Source of the DNA: Candidatus Woesearchaeota archaeon CG11_big_fil_rev_8_21_14_0_20_43_8
GTDB lineage: Archaea > Nanobdellota > Nanobdellia > Woesearchaeales > CG08-08-20-14
Direction of reading: 5' to 3'
Assembly (NCBI GenBank): GCA_002762705.1
Contig: PCVE01000081.1
Location: 1-23,412 of the forward strand
Length of the DNA stretch: 23,412 nt
The translations under genes were made by a program, and so were the position numbers. The number at the start of each line of letters is the position of its first letter. The first letter of the stretch is position 1. The notes under the pieces were generated by a model. It was not told where the DNA came from. It did not search any database and worked only from the letters and a program-made list of their open reading frames with translations. Shown here in pieces: positions 15,901 to 23,412 of this stretch.

Positions 15901-16368
15901 TCAGAGTATGGCATTGAAAAGTGTATCGACTGGCACATTGTTCGCCTGCAGAAAAGCAGTGATGACTCCAAGTATGACACTGTATAATAATAAGACAAGC
16001 AACAGACCAAGCACACCAAACACGACACCAGCGATAGCGAATCCCATACCTGAGAGCGCAGGATCATTCTTGATCTTGAAGATCGAATGAAGACACATTA
16101 TCCATCCGATGAGGGGGACGATAGGCAGGAAGAATAAAAGCACCATTATGAATCCGACAAGCGCCTCTTTGCATAACTTCTTCTTTGCTATCTGCGGTTG
16201 GACTGCCTGCACCTCGCCTTTCAATGCCGAAAGACTATCATCGACAGATATCGCATCCCAGCCCTGCTGCAGAAGTATATTCCTTATCTGAGGATCGGGA
16301 TATCCTTTTGATTCCATCTGTCTCATATATCCAATGAGCTGCGGATTGGCTGGCATAATGTCTATCAT
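15901..16368 (-). CDS. Small membrane protein, DUF4190-like with helical N-terminal domain
   Basis: A 155-residue protein. Residues 8-50 (LIGYMRQMESKGYPDPQIRN, then QQGWDAISVDDSL) resemble a small three-helix UBA/SHOCT-like unit often found at the ends of archaeal membrane proteins. Two hydrophobic regions follow at about 69-95 and 107-140. The second contains NDPALSGMGFAIAGVVFGV, the pattern of DUF4190 proteins (a repeat-type hydrophobic hairpin after a Gly-rich turn). Function unknown; probably a membrane-anchored accessory protein. It seems leaderless: AT-rich bases at 16380-16396 lie about 20 bases before the ATG and there is no SD. Confidence 0.75.
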   Translation of the reverse strand: MIDIMPANPQLIGYMRQMESKGYPDPQIRNILLQQGWDAISVDDSLSALKGEVQAVQPQIAKKKLCKEALVGFIMVLLFFLPIVPLIGWIMCLHSIFKIKNDPALSGMGFAIAGVVFGVLGLLLVLLLYSVILGVITAFLQANNVPVDTLFNAIL

Positions 16369-16379
16369 CGTTTGATATG

Positions 16380-16396
16380 TTTAAGTATTTTACTAA
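16380..16396. promoter_or_regulatory. Shared two-way TATA-like element
   Basis: The sequence TTTAAGTATTTTACTAA is AT-rich and roughly symmetrical, so it offers a TATA-like box to both strands. It is about 20-25 bases from the minus-strand ATG 16368 and about 25 bases from the plus-strand ATG 16414. Confidence 0.35.
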
Positions 16397-16413
16397 ACGG
16401 CGGGTTCTGTAAA

Positions 16414-16647
16414 ATGTTCTATCGTCAATTAGTGATCTTTATTCTGACAAGACATCAATTGCTGCGCGATCATAGTTCCAAAGGAACAATGCACGGAAAT
16501 ACAAAGAATTTCCAGTGGGCGCGGTACAAGAAAATGCAAGAATCTTTTCTATACAGGAAATACGTTCAATATTTCCTCGTATTAAACCGACAAGTTCTCA
16601 ATAAAGATTATCTTAATCCAGACTTACTAGAACCTAAACCCCAATGA
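16414..16647 (+). CDS. Hypothetical small protein (77 aa)
   Basis: A 77-codon frame (begins MFYRQLVIFILTRHQLLRD, ends NPDLLEPKPQ) filling an otherwise gene-free 258-base gap. It is basic and rich in aromatic residues (RYKKMQESFLYRKYVQYF), which might suggest nucleic-acid or membrane-surface contact, but I recognise no family. A TATA-like element lies about 25 bases upstream, fitting a leaderless start; there is no SD. It overlaps the 3' end of the convergent gene by 21 bases. Its composition is protein-like, but the evidence for expression is thin. Confidence 0.4.
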   Translation: MFYRQLVIFILTRHQLLRDHSSKGTMHGNTKNFQWARYKKMQESFLYRKYVQYFLVLNRQVLNKDYLNPDLLEPKPQ

Positions 16648-17166
16648 TAGCGTAGTATCCAGAGTTTTTTCCTTCACATCATACTCGCCGATTAGCATAT
16701 GCATCAGAATCGTCTTATCCATATAGAACTGACAAATAGTAAATGCATCGATAATGCCTAAGTATCCATCAGTCACATATTTATCCTTTGCATCTTCATC
16801 CCACACTGTGGCCTGATAGATCCCCTGAGCTGCGAGTATATCTCTGTCGCAGAATTCAAGGACAAATCTAGGATCATACCTAAGGAGCTTGACCATATTT
16901 CCTGAATCATACATACCCTGGAGAATTATTTGATCGGCTTTCACAAGACTCGTATCAGTTCCACTCTTATAAGAAATCACAGAAAAATCATTATCGTATA
17001 TTATTTCCTGGACAAATGGTTCTGTCCAGGATGAACGGCACTGCCATACCCACATCTTTCTAGGAGAGTACTTGATCTCCATCTTCAGATCATCCTGCGT
17101 AAAAAGATCAGAAGAAAAACAGATATTTTCAAGGCTTGTCTTGAGTTTGCTCAATGCTTCCAGCAT
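16627..17166 (-). CDS. Hypothetical protein (179 aa)
   Basis: An unrecognised soluble protein (begins MLEALSKLKTSLENICF). It alternates predicted strands with aromatic-rich stretches (MWVWQCRSSWTEPFVQEIIY; YQATVWDEDAKDKYVTDGYL; FTICQFYMDKTILMHMLIG), suggesting a mixed alpha/beta fold. There is no signal peptide or membrane segment. A TATA-like AACAATAAATAGC about 28 bases before the ATG and the absence of an SD suggest a leaderless transcript. It diverges from the DEAD-box helicase gene. Confidence 0.7.
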   Translation of the reverse strand: MLEALSKLKTSLENICFSSDLFTQDDLKMEIKYSPRKMWVWQCRSSWTEPFVQEIIYDNDFSVISYKSGTDTSLVKADQIILQGMYDSGNMVKLLRYDPRFVLEFCDRDILAAQGIYQATVWDEDAKDKYVTDGYLGIIDAFTICQFYMDKTILMHMLIGEYDVKEKTLDTTLSLGFRF

Positions 17167-17282
17167 ATAGTATGGGTGGTATAACTGCTATTTATTGTTT
17201 AGTTACCACTAAATGAAAAGAAAACCTGGCACCAACAGATAGAGGGCCAAAAGTACTGACTTTTCGGTGACAACAAACCGGA

Positions 17283-17294
17283 ACCTTTATATAC
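17283..17294 (+). promoter_or_regulatory. TATA box of the DEAD-box helicase gene
   Basis: ACCTTTATATAC, with its TATA core centred about 26 bases before ATG 17316. The transcript should start at or next to the ATG, making this a leaderless gene. Confidence 0.65.
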
Positions 17295-17315
17295 TCTTTG
17301 GCTCGCCTTTAGACA

Positions 17316-18674
17316 ATGATACAAGAATTCAAAGACCTAGGAATAAGCATTGAGATTCTCAAGGTGATAAAGAATGAAGCCTTTACAACACCAACAGAGA
17401 TACAGAAGAAGACTATCCCATTGATACTCAAAGGAAATGATGTGATCGCAAGCTCCGCCACAGGTTCAGGAAAGACACTCGCGTTCAGCTGCGGCATCAT
17501 CCAGAACTGCACAAAGAAGACTGGCATCCAGTCACTTATCTTATGCCCGACACGAGAGCTTGCGGATCAGGTCGCTGGCAGTATCCGATTGTTCTCAACA
17601 TACCATCAATTGAAGATCGCCTGCGTATATGGGGGCGTGCCGATAAATTTCCAGATAAAGAAACTTAAGACTGCCGATATAGTCATAGGCACTCCAGGAA
17701 GGGTGCTTGATCACATCGCGAGGAAGACATTGAAGCTCGCAGGCGTCAAGACATTGATCTTAGATGAAGCAGATAGGTTGGTCGATATGGGTTTTTTGCC
17801 TGAAGTCGAGAAGATAATACATCAATGTCCGATGGATAGACAGACCTTATTGTATACTGCGACACTCTCAGACAGGATCACTGATCTTGCGAAGAGGCAC
17901 ATGAGAAAACCGATAACTGTCGCTGTCGATCTGAATGTCGATCCAAAGCTATTGAAACAAGTCTATTACAGTGTCGACAGGAATATGAAATTCTCACTGC
18001 TTGTGAAGCTTCTCAAAGAGAAGAAAGAAGGACGTGTCATGGTGTTCTGCAACTGCAAACGGTTCTGCACATCTATCGCTAAGAACCTAAGGGACAATGA
18101 TATCCCAGCAGAGGAGATCCATGGCGATCTTATCCAGAAAAGACGAAGCGCTATACTAAAGAAGTTCTTCGCGAACGAATTTCGTGTGCTTGTCTGCACT
18201 GATGTGGCTGCGCGTGGTCTTCATATCCCTGATGTTACTCATGTCTATAATTATGATGTCCCGCAGGACAGCAGACAATATATCCACAGGATCGGACGAA
18301 CTGCACGTGCCGGAGCAGAAGGTCTCGCAGTCACGATATTGACGAACAGAGATATTGATTATTTCAGGAAAGTCAGACGAGAGAATGCCACTGAGATCGT
18401 TCAGAAAAAACTGCCGGAACTAAAGAAACTCAACCTGATCGCTGAGAAGAGCATGAATCATACCAGCCCAAAGAAAATGTATGGTCGTCGACGCAAGTCA
18501 GATGACAACGACGATAGAGAAGATAAAGGCCAGAATTTCAGGCAGGGAAGGACATATAAGACATTTACTCATAGAAAGCCAAGCCTTGCCCATGCGAAAC
18601 GAAATAAGGAGCAAGGAAAGAAGATAAACAATCGCGGCAAAAAATCCGGTGGCCGTAGATTCAATCGATCATGA
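17316..18674 (+). CDS. DEAD-box ATP-dependent RNA helicase
   Basis: A 452-residue helicase that unwinds or remodels RNA with ATP. All core motifs are present: Q motif (F23, Q30), Walker A SATGSGKT (47-54), PTRELADQ (78-85), GTPGR (125-129), DEAD (150-153), TAT (181-183, in place of the usual SAT), VFCNCKR (243-249), CTDVAARGLHIPD (294-306), and HRIGRTARAG (324-333). The last 70 residues are a basic, Gly/Arg/Lys-rich tail (RRRKSDDNDD ... GKKSGGRRFNRS) that would bind RNA non-specifically, as in bacterial RhlE/CsdA-type helicases linked to ribosome assembly and cold. The stop overlaps the next start (ATGA), so it is coupled to the methyltransferase. Confidence 0.95.
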   Translation: MIQEFKDLGISIEILKVIKNEAFTTPTEIQKKTIPLILKGNDVIASSATGSGKTLAFSCGIIQNCTKKTGIQSLILCPTRELADQVAGSIRLFSTYHQLKIACVYGGVPINFQIKKLKTADIVIGTPGRVLDHIARKTLKLAGVKTLILDEADRLVDMGFLPEVEKIIHQCPMDRQTLLYTATLSDRITDLAKRHMRKPITVAVDLNVDPKLLKQVYYSVDRNMKFSLLVKLLKEKKEGRVMVFCNCKRFCTSIAKNLRDNDIPAEEIHGDLIQKRRSAILKKFFANEFRVLVCTDVAARGLHIPDVTHVYNYDVPQDSRQYIHRIGRTARAGAEGLAVTILTNRDIDYFRKVRRENATEIVQKKLPELKKLNLIAEKSMNHTSPKKMYGRRRKSDDNDDREDKGQNFRQGRTYKTFTHRKPSLAHAKRNKEQGKKINNRGKKSGGRRFNRS

Positions 18675-19300
18675 GACTCACTGAAATCTTGCTTGGATTT
18701 GTCAGGTCTGTGAATGATCTGACAGACTCTTCTGCCATCTGTCGAGCAGACAGGATGGCTGTGAAAAGATATGATTCTTCATTATATCACAAATTCACAT
18801 TCTCCTGGGCAAATCGAGTAAAAGAGACATTTGGATATTCACTGCCAAAGATAACCCCCGGAAAAGTCCTTGACTTCGGCTGCGCTGATGGTTCGACGAC
18901 AGCTGAACTTTCATTTCTGTATCCGGATTCTTTTATCATCGGCATCGACATCAATACATATCAATTAGAGGCGGCGTCTTATAGAGCAGATGACAGAGTC
19001 AGCTTCATGTATGCAGATGGATATTATATTGATAAATATTTTGAGAATGACTCATTCGATATCGTATTCGCGATGAACAATCTAACAGATATCTGCAACA
19101 TGCTCCCAAAAAGATTCCTGAATGGGATACTAGAAAGGATCGTCGATGTGATCAAGCCGGATGGCTACCTGTGCATCGCGAGCATGGGAAACTACTGCGT
19201 GCTTAGACTTGATGATGACAAGGATGCAAGTGTAATATCACGATCAGGACGCGATCTGCAATACCAGATCATACTGGACATATTGCAAGGGAAAAAATAA
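18671..19300 (+). CDS. Class I SAM-dependent methyltransferase
   Basis: A 209-residue protein with the seven-strand methyltransferase pattern: motif I VLDFGCADGS (66-75), acidic D93 at the end of strand 2 (IIGIDIN), a post-motif strand DSFDIVFAMNNL (127-138) and a KPDGYLCIASMG strand (162-173). About 60 residues precede the SAM domain. The substrate is unknown. Four-base overlap with the helicase gene (ATGA) implies one transcript and translational coupling, so an RNA or ribosomal substrate is a reasonable guess, but a small-molecule methyltransferase cannot be excluded. It ends 3 bases before the convergent lipoprotein gene. Confidence 0.85.
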   Translation: MRLTEILLGFVRSVNDLTDSSAICRADRMAVKRYDSSLYHKFTFSWANRVKETFGYSLPKITPGKVLDFGCADGSTTAELSFLYPDSFIIGIDINTYQLEAASYRADDRVSFMYADGYYIDKYFENDSFDIVFAMNNLTDICNMLPKRFLNGILERIVDVIKPDGYLCIASMGNYCVLRLDDDKDASVISRSGRDLQYQIILDILQGKK

Positions 19301-19303
19301 GAT

Positions 19304-19882
19304 TTATTTGACAACAGCCATGCATTGATTGTCGACGCAACCACACGTCTCATATTCTTCAGAACCATAAAGCATATCGCAGACACAGTCTGAATCTTCA
19401 TCGCATGATGCATGATAGCTTTGATTCACATCAGGGCCTGCTGCATGATTGAACAACGGACAGACCACCCTGCACTGATTGTCGATGCACTTCGAAGCGA
19501 ACGGACAGGATGATCTTATGAGATATCCCATCGGCGTCCAGCAATCTGAATCACTATCACATGCAAGCGATCCGTCTGGATAATCCGAACTGTCATATAT
19601 CAATACACACTTATTTTCATGACAAACATGATCCATCAACATGACGCAATCATATGTGCAATCTTCATCATATGAATCTATCAAGCCTTTGATCTCATTC
19701 ACATCATCCTTATTGACTGCGACCTGGCAGCCGAAAGGACATTTTGCACGAAGCACCATGCAATCTGATCTTTCATTGCAATAGTTCGCATCTTCGATCT
19801 CTTTTTTTATAGCATTCTCATCACTACAAGAGACAAAGATAAAAGACATTAATATCAAAAAGATAAAAACACGTGCGTTCAT
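19304..19882 (-). CDS. Cysteine-rich repeat lipoprotein
   Basis: A 192-residue exported protein. Residues 1-18 are a signal peptide ending in a lipobox-like FVSC, so C19 may be lipidated and the protein anchored outside the membrane. The mature part has 20 further cysteines, arranged in three related units: C-x5-C at 35-41, 108-114 and 160-166, each ending in SDC (NERSDC, DSDSDC, DEDSDC). Closing C-x4-C pairs read CHENKC, CIDNQC and CVDNQC. An even number suggests disulphide-bonded modules; acidic residues between the cysteines might bind Ca2+. The ATG overlaps the stop of the DUF4349 gene (ATGA), so the two are coupled. Function unknown. Confidence 0.8.
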   Translation of the reverse strand: MNARVFIFLILMSFIFVSCSDENAIKKEIEDANYCNERSDCMVLRAKCPFGCQVAVNKDDVNEIKGLIDSYDEDCTYDCVMLMDHVCHENKCVLIYDSSDYPDGSLACDSDSDCWTPMGYLIRSSCPFASKCIDNQCRVVCPLFNHAAGPDVNQSYHASCDEDSDCVCDMLYGSEEYETCGCVDNQCMAVVK

Positions 19883-20748
19883 TTTTTCCCTTTATGATTC
19901 TTTACCTTCTTATAGACTACCAGTCCGATAAGACCGACTATCGCCCACGGGGCCACCGTGAAGATGAACACTAGCAGACCATTGACGCTAGACACGAGGT
20001 CTCTTACCAACGCCGAGAACTTGACAAAAGCCACATTTGCGTAATTTGACCTCTCTTCAGTCAACGTGAACTGCAAAGTGGAATAATCTATCTTCAAGTC
20101 CAGATTATTGATAGAATCGTTTATGTATTTCACTGTCCGTTCCTGATCAAAGATCCTGTCGTTGAGAGTGATTTTGTCTTCCATGTCTTTTGCTTCTGCA
20201 TAAAGCTTCCAGTATCTTTCAAGTCTTGATTGCTCAAGTCCAAGGTTGATATTAGAATTAGTGTATTGCCCAGTCACATCCACAGATGATTCACTGAACG
20301 ATTTCACTTCACCAAGCAGCTTTAATTGGTCGGCGACAGATGAGAGTTTTTTTGTCTCGACTTTCAGCTGATAGCTGCCATACAGGTATGCATTCCGCTC
20401 AGTCCCATATACCATGACATTTTCATTTAATATGTAAGAACCAGAATCCTTGACAATATCCTTCATCTTCTGCTCGACAGTCCGAAATTCGCCCCTCTCA
20501 GTCTCAGTTGAGAGCAGAGCGGACTTTATGACTTTCCGGTCTTCTACGCCAGGCGCGAAATCATCAGTATCTGCGCGAATAGATTTCGTGTTGTAATAAG
20601 CGCCCCCAGCAGAATCGCTTGCCATCTCTGAGAACTGCATTGCTGTGCTGCCAAAGAGATCCAGATTCATGAATAGAAGCAATACGATGACCAGCACGAT
20701 GATAAGCCAGTTATCTTTCAGTTTGACGAATTGATCTTTTATACCCAT
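19879..20748 (-). CDS. DUF4349 family membrane protein
   Basis: A 289-residue protein. TM helix 14-28 is followed by a large extracytoplasmic part and a second TM helix at about 257-279 with a Lys-rich cytoplasmic tail. The middle contains the DUF4349 pattern: a beta strand set (SYILNENVMVYGTERNAYLY, LKVETKKLSSVADQLKLLGEV), then DVTGQYTNSN and a coiled coil (170-215) with SRLERYWKLYAEAKDMEDKI. The family is common in bacteria and archaea and of unknown function. GGTGA stands 6 bases before the ATG and a TATA-like box lies at 20782-20793. It is first in an operon with the cysteine-rich lipoprotein, so both probably act at the cell surface. Confidence 0.87.
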   Translation of the reverse strand: MGIKDQFVKLKDNWLIIVLVIVLLLFMNLDLFGSTAMQFSEMASDSAGGAYYNTKSIRADTDDFAPGVEDRKVIKSALLSTETERGEFRTVEQKMKDIVKDSGSYILNENVMVYGTERNAYLYGSYQLKVETKKLSSVADQLKLLGEVKSFSESSVDVTGQYTNSNINLGLEQSRLERYWKLYAEAKDMEDKITLNDRIFDQERTVKYINDSINNLDLKIDYSTLQFTLTEERSNYANVAFVKFSALVRDLVSSVNGLLVFIFTVAPWAIVGLIGLVVYKKVKNHKGKK

Positions 20749-20781
20749 TGAGGATCACCTGATATGGCTAAGAAGCAACCT

Positions 20782-20793
20782 CAAATAAAAACC
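20782..20793 (-). promoter_or_regulatory. TATA-like box of the DUF4349-lipoprotein operon
   Basis: GGTTTTTATTTG on the minus strand, about 40 bases before ATG 20748. It leaves a short leader that includes the GGTGA site. A perfect palindrome lies 6 bases upstream. Confidence 0.5.
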
Positions 20794-20798
20794 TTTTG

Positions 20799-20813
20799 CT
20801 GACTTCAAGTCAG
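20799..20813. promoter_or_regulatory. Palindromic site upstream of the DUF4349 promoter
   Basis: CTGACTTCAAGTCAG: two 7-base arms in perfect inverted symmetry around one central base. It sits just upstream of the TATA-like box, where an activator or Lrp-type regulator would bind. It is also about 70 bases after the oligopeptidase stop, so a transcript hairpin is an alternative. Confidence 0.4.
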
Positions 20814-20880
20814 ATAGAACCTTAAAAAATCTCATATACTAGACTAATATTGGTACATCTAAAAAGTTAAATCAAAAGAT

Positions 20881-22920
20881 TCATTTAAGGCCTTTTCTTG
20901 CAAGCAACGCATCAGGATTGACATCTCTTCCCATGAGATCCCTGAAAAGCTCACCTGAATCCATGCTATCCCCCATCGCAAGGATCTTGCTCCTAAATTC
21001 CATGCCGGCTTCCCTGCTATAGATGCCCATCGGTTTTATCTTGTTCATGAATATATCCGCTTCATGGGATTCTGCCCACAAATAAGAATAGTATCCACAT
21101 GAATAACCGACAGGACTGCTGAAGAGATGAGAGAAAGTCGTCACCATCGAATATTCGTCAGGCAGTTTTGCAGGTACGAATTCCTGCATGAGATCTCTGC
21201 AATATCCAACCACATCACCATGCTTCGCCACATCGTATTCAGTATGGAGACAAAGATCCATTATCCCAAATGACAGCTGCCTCATGATAAAGTTCGCAGC
21301 ACGAAAATTCTGCGCATTCTCCATCTTATCGATCAACGCATCAGGGATCTGCTCGCCAGTCTTATAGTGACGCCCGATCCTCTTCAGATGCTCGCGTTGT
21401 ATAGTCCAATTCTCCATGATCTGAGATGGCACCTCGACAAAATCCCAGGCGACTGTCGGACCGGATTGGCTCTTGATCTCTGCCTTGCTCAATATCTGGT
21501 GCAGAAGATGGCCGGATTCATGATATATTGTGCTCACCTCATCAATCGACAGAAGCGCAGGCTTGTCTCCAGTCGGTGGAGTGAGATTCCCGCAATTATA
21601 AGCAAGATGCGGCTGGAACGATCCATCCGGCTTTGGTCCGCCAGCATAAAGGCAATCCATCCATGCGCCGCCGCGTTTTTCCTTTCTTGGGATATAATCC
21701 AGAAGGAAAGATCCCATCCATGTGCCATCTTCATCCACTGCCTTGAATGTCTCGATACCCTTTCCTTTCCATTTCTGCATCTCTGTCTTCTTGATAGTGA
21801 TGCCGAACAATGTTTCCATAAGCCCAAAAAGCCCATCAGCCGCATCGCCAAAAGAGAAATAAGGCCGTGTCTTCTCAACATCGAAATCGAACCGTGCTTT
21901 CCTTAGTTTCTCTGCGTAATACCCGATATCCCATAGTTCCATCTGTTGGGCATCATCACCTTCAAGACCCCTGTAGAATTCATCGAGCTCTTGGTTCTCC
22001 TTTTTGAAATGATCGATCACTTTTGTCTTGACAGCCTCAAGGAAATTCCGTGCGGTCTTCCCATCTTTTGCCATCCGGTCCTTTGTCGTGAAATCAGCCC
22101 AGTTCTCAAAGCCAAGCAGCTTCGCTCTCCTGTTCCGAAGACAGATTATCTCTGTCATGAGTTTCCCATTATCCAGATCACCGCCTGATGCCCGGGTATT
22201 GTAAGCCATATAAAGCTCCTTTCTTAGCTCTCTGTCATCGCAGAACTGGAATACTGGGCTACAGCTTGGGACATGTAACGTAAAAAGCCAGCCCTCGATG
22301 CCCTTCTCTTCTGCTGCCTGACGTGCCTGCTCTTTCACCCTGTCCGGAAGACCAGCCAATCTAGCCTCATCAGTGATTATCTTTTCATATGCGTTCGTCG
22401 CATCAAGGGCGTTCTTTGCATATTCAGTCGTGAGCTTCGCAAGACTCACATTGATCTCTTTTAGCTGGGCTTTCTTTCCGTCATCAAGTTCAGCGCCGTT
22501 GTATATGAACGCGTCAAGTGTCTGCTTCAAGAATCGTTTCTTTGGTCCAGGCAGATTCTTTGCCTCATCAGTGGTCGAATATTCTTTGATGACATTATAT
22601 AAGCCATCATTGAAAAATAGGTTCGTGGTAAATTCAGTTATCTTCGGATTGATCACATCGTATGCTTCCCGGATATCTTTGTTGTCATCTACGGACTTCA
22701 GAAGACCTGCGATATTGGCAGCATATTCAAGGTCCTCTGTTATCGCTTCGAATGCGAGAAGAGTGTTCTCAAATGTACGCATAGATGGCCTGCTTTTCGC
22801 AAGGTCTTCAGACTTCTTCACAGCATCTTCCAAAAGATGGTCAATCGCCGGCACAACATGCTCTGGCTTTATCTGTTCAAATGGTATCTCAAATGTCTTC
22901 TTCATCAATGGATTGTCCAT
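20881..22920 (-). CDS. M3-family zinc oligopeptidase
   Basis: A 679-residue cytoplasmic metallopeptidase of the thimet/oligopeptidase A/Dcp group, which cuts short peptides in the late steps of protein turnover. The zinc site is H467-E468-x2-H471 (TIYHESGHLLHQ) with the third ligand E496 in DFVEVPSQIMENW, all family hallmarks. Tyr-rich YSCGYYSYLW (606-615) supplies the transition-state and substrate-binding residues. Length is normal for the family, and there is no signal peptide. The start has GGAGGGAT about 6 bases before the ATG and a TATA box at 22963-22971. In archaea the gene is patchy and often thought to come from bacteria (knowledge); codon use here matches the neighbours. Confidence 0.95.
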   Translation of the reverse strand: MDNPLMKKTFEIPFEQIKPEHVVPAIDHLLEDAVKKSEDLAKSRPSMRTFENTLLAFEAITEDLEYAANIAGLLKSVDDNKDIREAYDVINPKITEFTTNLFFNDGLYNVIKEYSTTDEAKNLPGPKKRFLKQTLDAFIYNGAELDDGKKAQLKEINVSLAKLTTEYAKNALDATNAYEKIITDEARLAGLPDRVKEQARQAAEEKGIEGWLFTLHVPSCSPVFQFCDDRELRKELYMAYNTRASGGDLDNGKLMTEIICLRNRRAKLLGFENWADFTTKDRMAKDGKTARNFLEAVKTKVIDHFKKENQELDEFYRGLEGDDAQQMELWDIGYYAEKLRKARFDFDVEKTRPYFSFGDAADGLFGLMETLFGITIKKTEMQKWKGKGIETFKAVDEDGTWMGSFLLDYIPRKEKRGGAWMDCLYAGGPKPDGSFQPHLAYNCGNLTPPTGDKPALLSIDEVSTIYHESGHLLHQILSKAEIKSQSGPTVAWDFVEVPSQIMENWTIQREHLKRIGRHYKTGEQIPDALIDKMENAQNFRAANFIMRQLSFGIMDLCLHTEYDVAKHGDVVGYCRDLMQEFVPAKLPDEYSMVTTFSHLFSSPVGYSCGYYSYLWAESHEADIFMNKIKPMGIYSREAGMEFRSKILAMGDSMDSGELFRDLMGRDVNPDALLARKGLK

Positions 22921-22962
22921 ACTGATCCCTCCTGATTGATAATTAGAGTTAATGTAGCTGAA

Positions 22963-22971
22963 TTTTATAAT
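22963..22971 (-). promoter_or_regulatory. TATA box of the oligopeptidase gene
   Basis: ATTATAAAA on the minus strand, about 46 bases before ATG 22920. It predicts a leader of about 20 bases that holds the GGAGGG ribosome binding site. Confidence 0.55.
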
Positions 22972-23010
22972 GTTTTCTGATAAATACAGAAAAAGAAACT
23001 ACTAGCGGCA

Positions 23011-23412
23011 TCAATCCCCTATCGGATACACAAGCCTCATGTCTTTAGCCTTCGCGGGTATCGCGCCTTCAGAGATAGTGGTCAGAAGGTTCTTTCGATA
23101 TTGCACCGCATTCTCTGGGTTTTCTAAAAGATACGCGCCATCATCGTAGAAAAGGTCCCAAGGGTGATCAAGTGTGATGAGATATCCATTCTCTGCCACA
23201 AGATCGATCACTTTGCTCTCATCCATGTATGCGAGATATTCCACAGTGTTCCAGTTCTTGTCTATTAAAGACAGTCCGGGTACCTTCCCGACATACCAAT
23301 CCTGGGCCTGTGAATAATACTTATAGCCAGCATCGCTCACTGCCTTCGCATGCGTCGCTGGATCCTTTATGATGCTCAGGTATGGCGAGCGGAAACCATA
23401 TATTGTTGTATC
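23011..23412 (-). CDS. Polysaccharide deacetylase-like protein, C-terminal part
   Basis: Partial gene: the last 133 codons, open to the right window edge, so the start is not visible. Two NodB-fold motifs can be seen: GFRSPYLSI (the R-x-P-Y motif 3) followed by THAKAVSDAGYKYYS (the family's al-x-x-aGf-x-Y stretch), and LITLDHPWD with the late conserved histidine of motif 5. The N-terminal TxDDG and HxxxH zinc motifs would lie outside the window. Such enzymes remove acetyl groups from polysaccharides or glycans, or act on other amides. Assignment rests on these two motifs only. A 90-base gap separates it from the oligopeptidase gene downstream. Confidence 0.7.
   Translation of the reverse strand, partial: DTTIYGFRSPYLSIIKDPATHAKAVSDAGYKYYSQAQDWYVGKVPGLSLIDKNWNTVEYLAYMDESKVIDLVAENGYLITLDHPWDLFYDDGAYLLENPENAVQYRKNLLTTISEGAIPAKAKDMRLVYPIGD

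Noticed and set aside
21367..22939. Plus-strand frames of 179 and 188 codons opposite the oligopeptidase
   Set aside because: They lie within a full-length M3 peptidase with intact motifs and have no recognisable domain or upstream signals.

Overview
The window reads as chromosomal DNA of an archaeon, most likely an uncultivated euryarchaeal or DPANN-type lineage (the lineage is inference). The evidence is archaeal TATA boxes (forms of TTTATATA) about 25-45 bases before many start codons, a mix of leaderless starts and GGTGA-type ribosome binding sites, T-tract terminators, Lrp-type regulators, and an AbrB-PhoU protein. I saw no tRNA, rRNA, CRISPR array, transposase or phage gene. Genes are short-spaced and lie on both strands.

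Positions 1-9025 hold a signalling block. A large CheB-CheR-PAS-histidine kinase (+) is followed by a 570-base gap, which contains two SD-equipped mini-genes (35 and 43 codons) on the minus strand that a normal length cut-off would miss. Next, on the minus strand, come a receiver protein fused to two successive Lrp/AsnC modules and, upstream of it, a four-PAS histidine kinase whose DHp region closely resembles that of the CheB-CheR kinase. Divergent from that kinase is an AbrB-PhoU regulator. A plausible reading is that one or both kinases phosphorylate the receiver-Lrp protein, which then controls transcription directly.

Positions 9017-16647 are mixed. They hold a divergent APH/kinase-fold-like protein (-), an unrecognised protein coupled to a PHP phosphoesterase (+), a saccharopine-dehydrogenase-family oxidoreductase (-), an unrecognised protein and a tiny Cys/His membrane protein that share an almost identical promoter element (+), a glutamate dehydrogenase with an extra cysteine cluster (-), a small membrane protein (-) and a possible small gene (+).

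Positions 16627-23412 carry an unrecognised protein (-), a DEAD-box RNA helicase translationally coupled to a SAM methyltransferase (+), a DUF4349 membrane protein coupled to a cysteine-repeat lipoprotein (-), an M3-family zinc oligopeptidase (-), and the 3' part of a polysaccharide-deacetylase-like gene running off the right edge (-).
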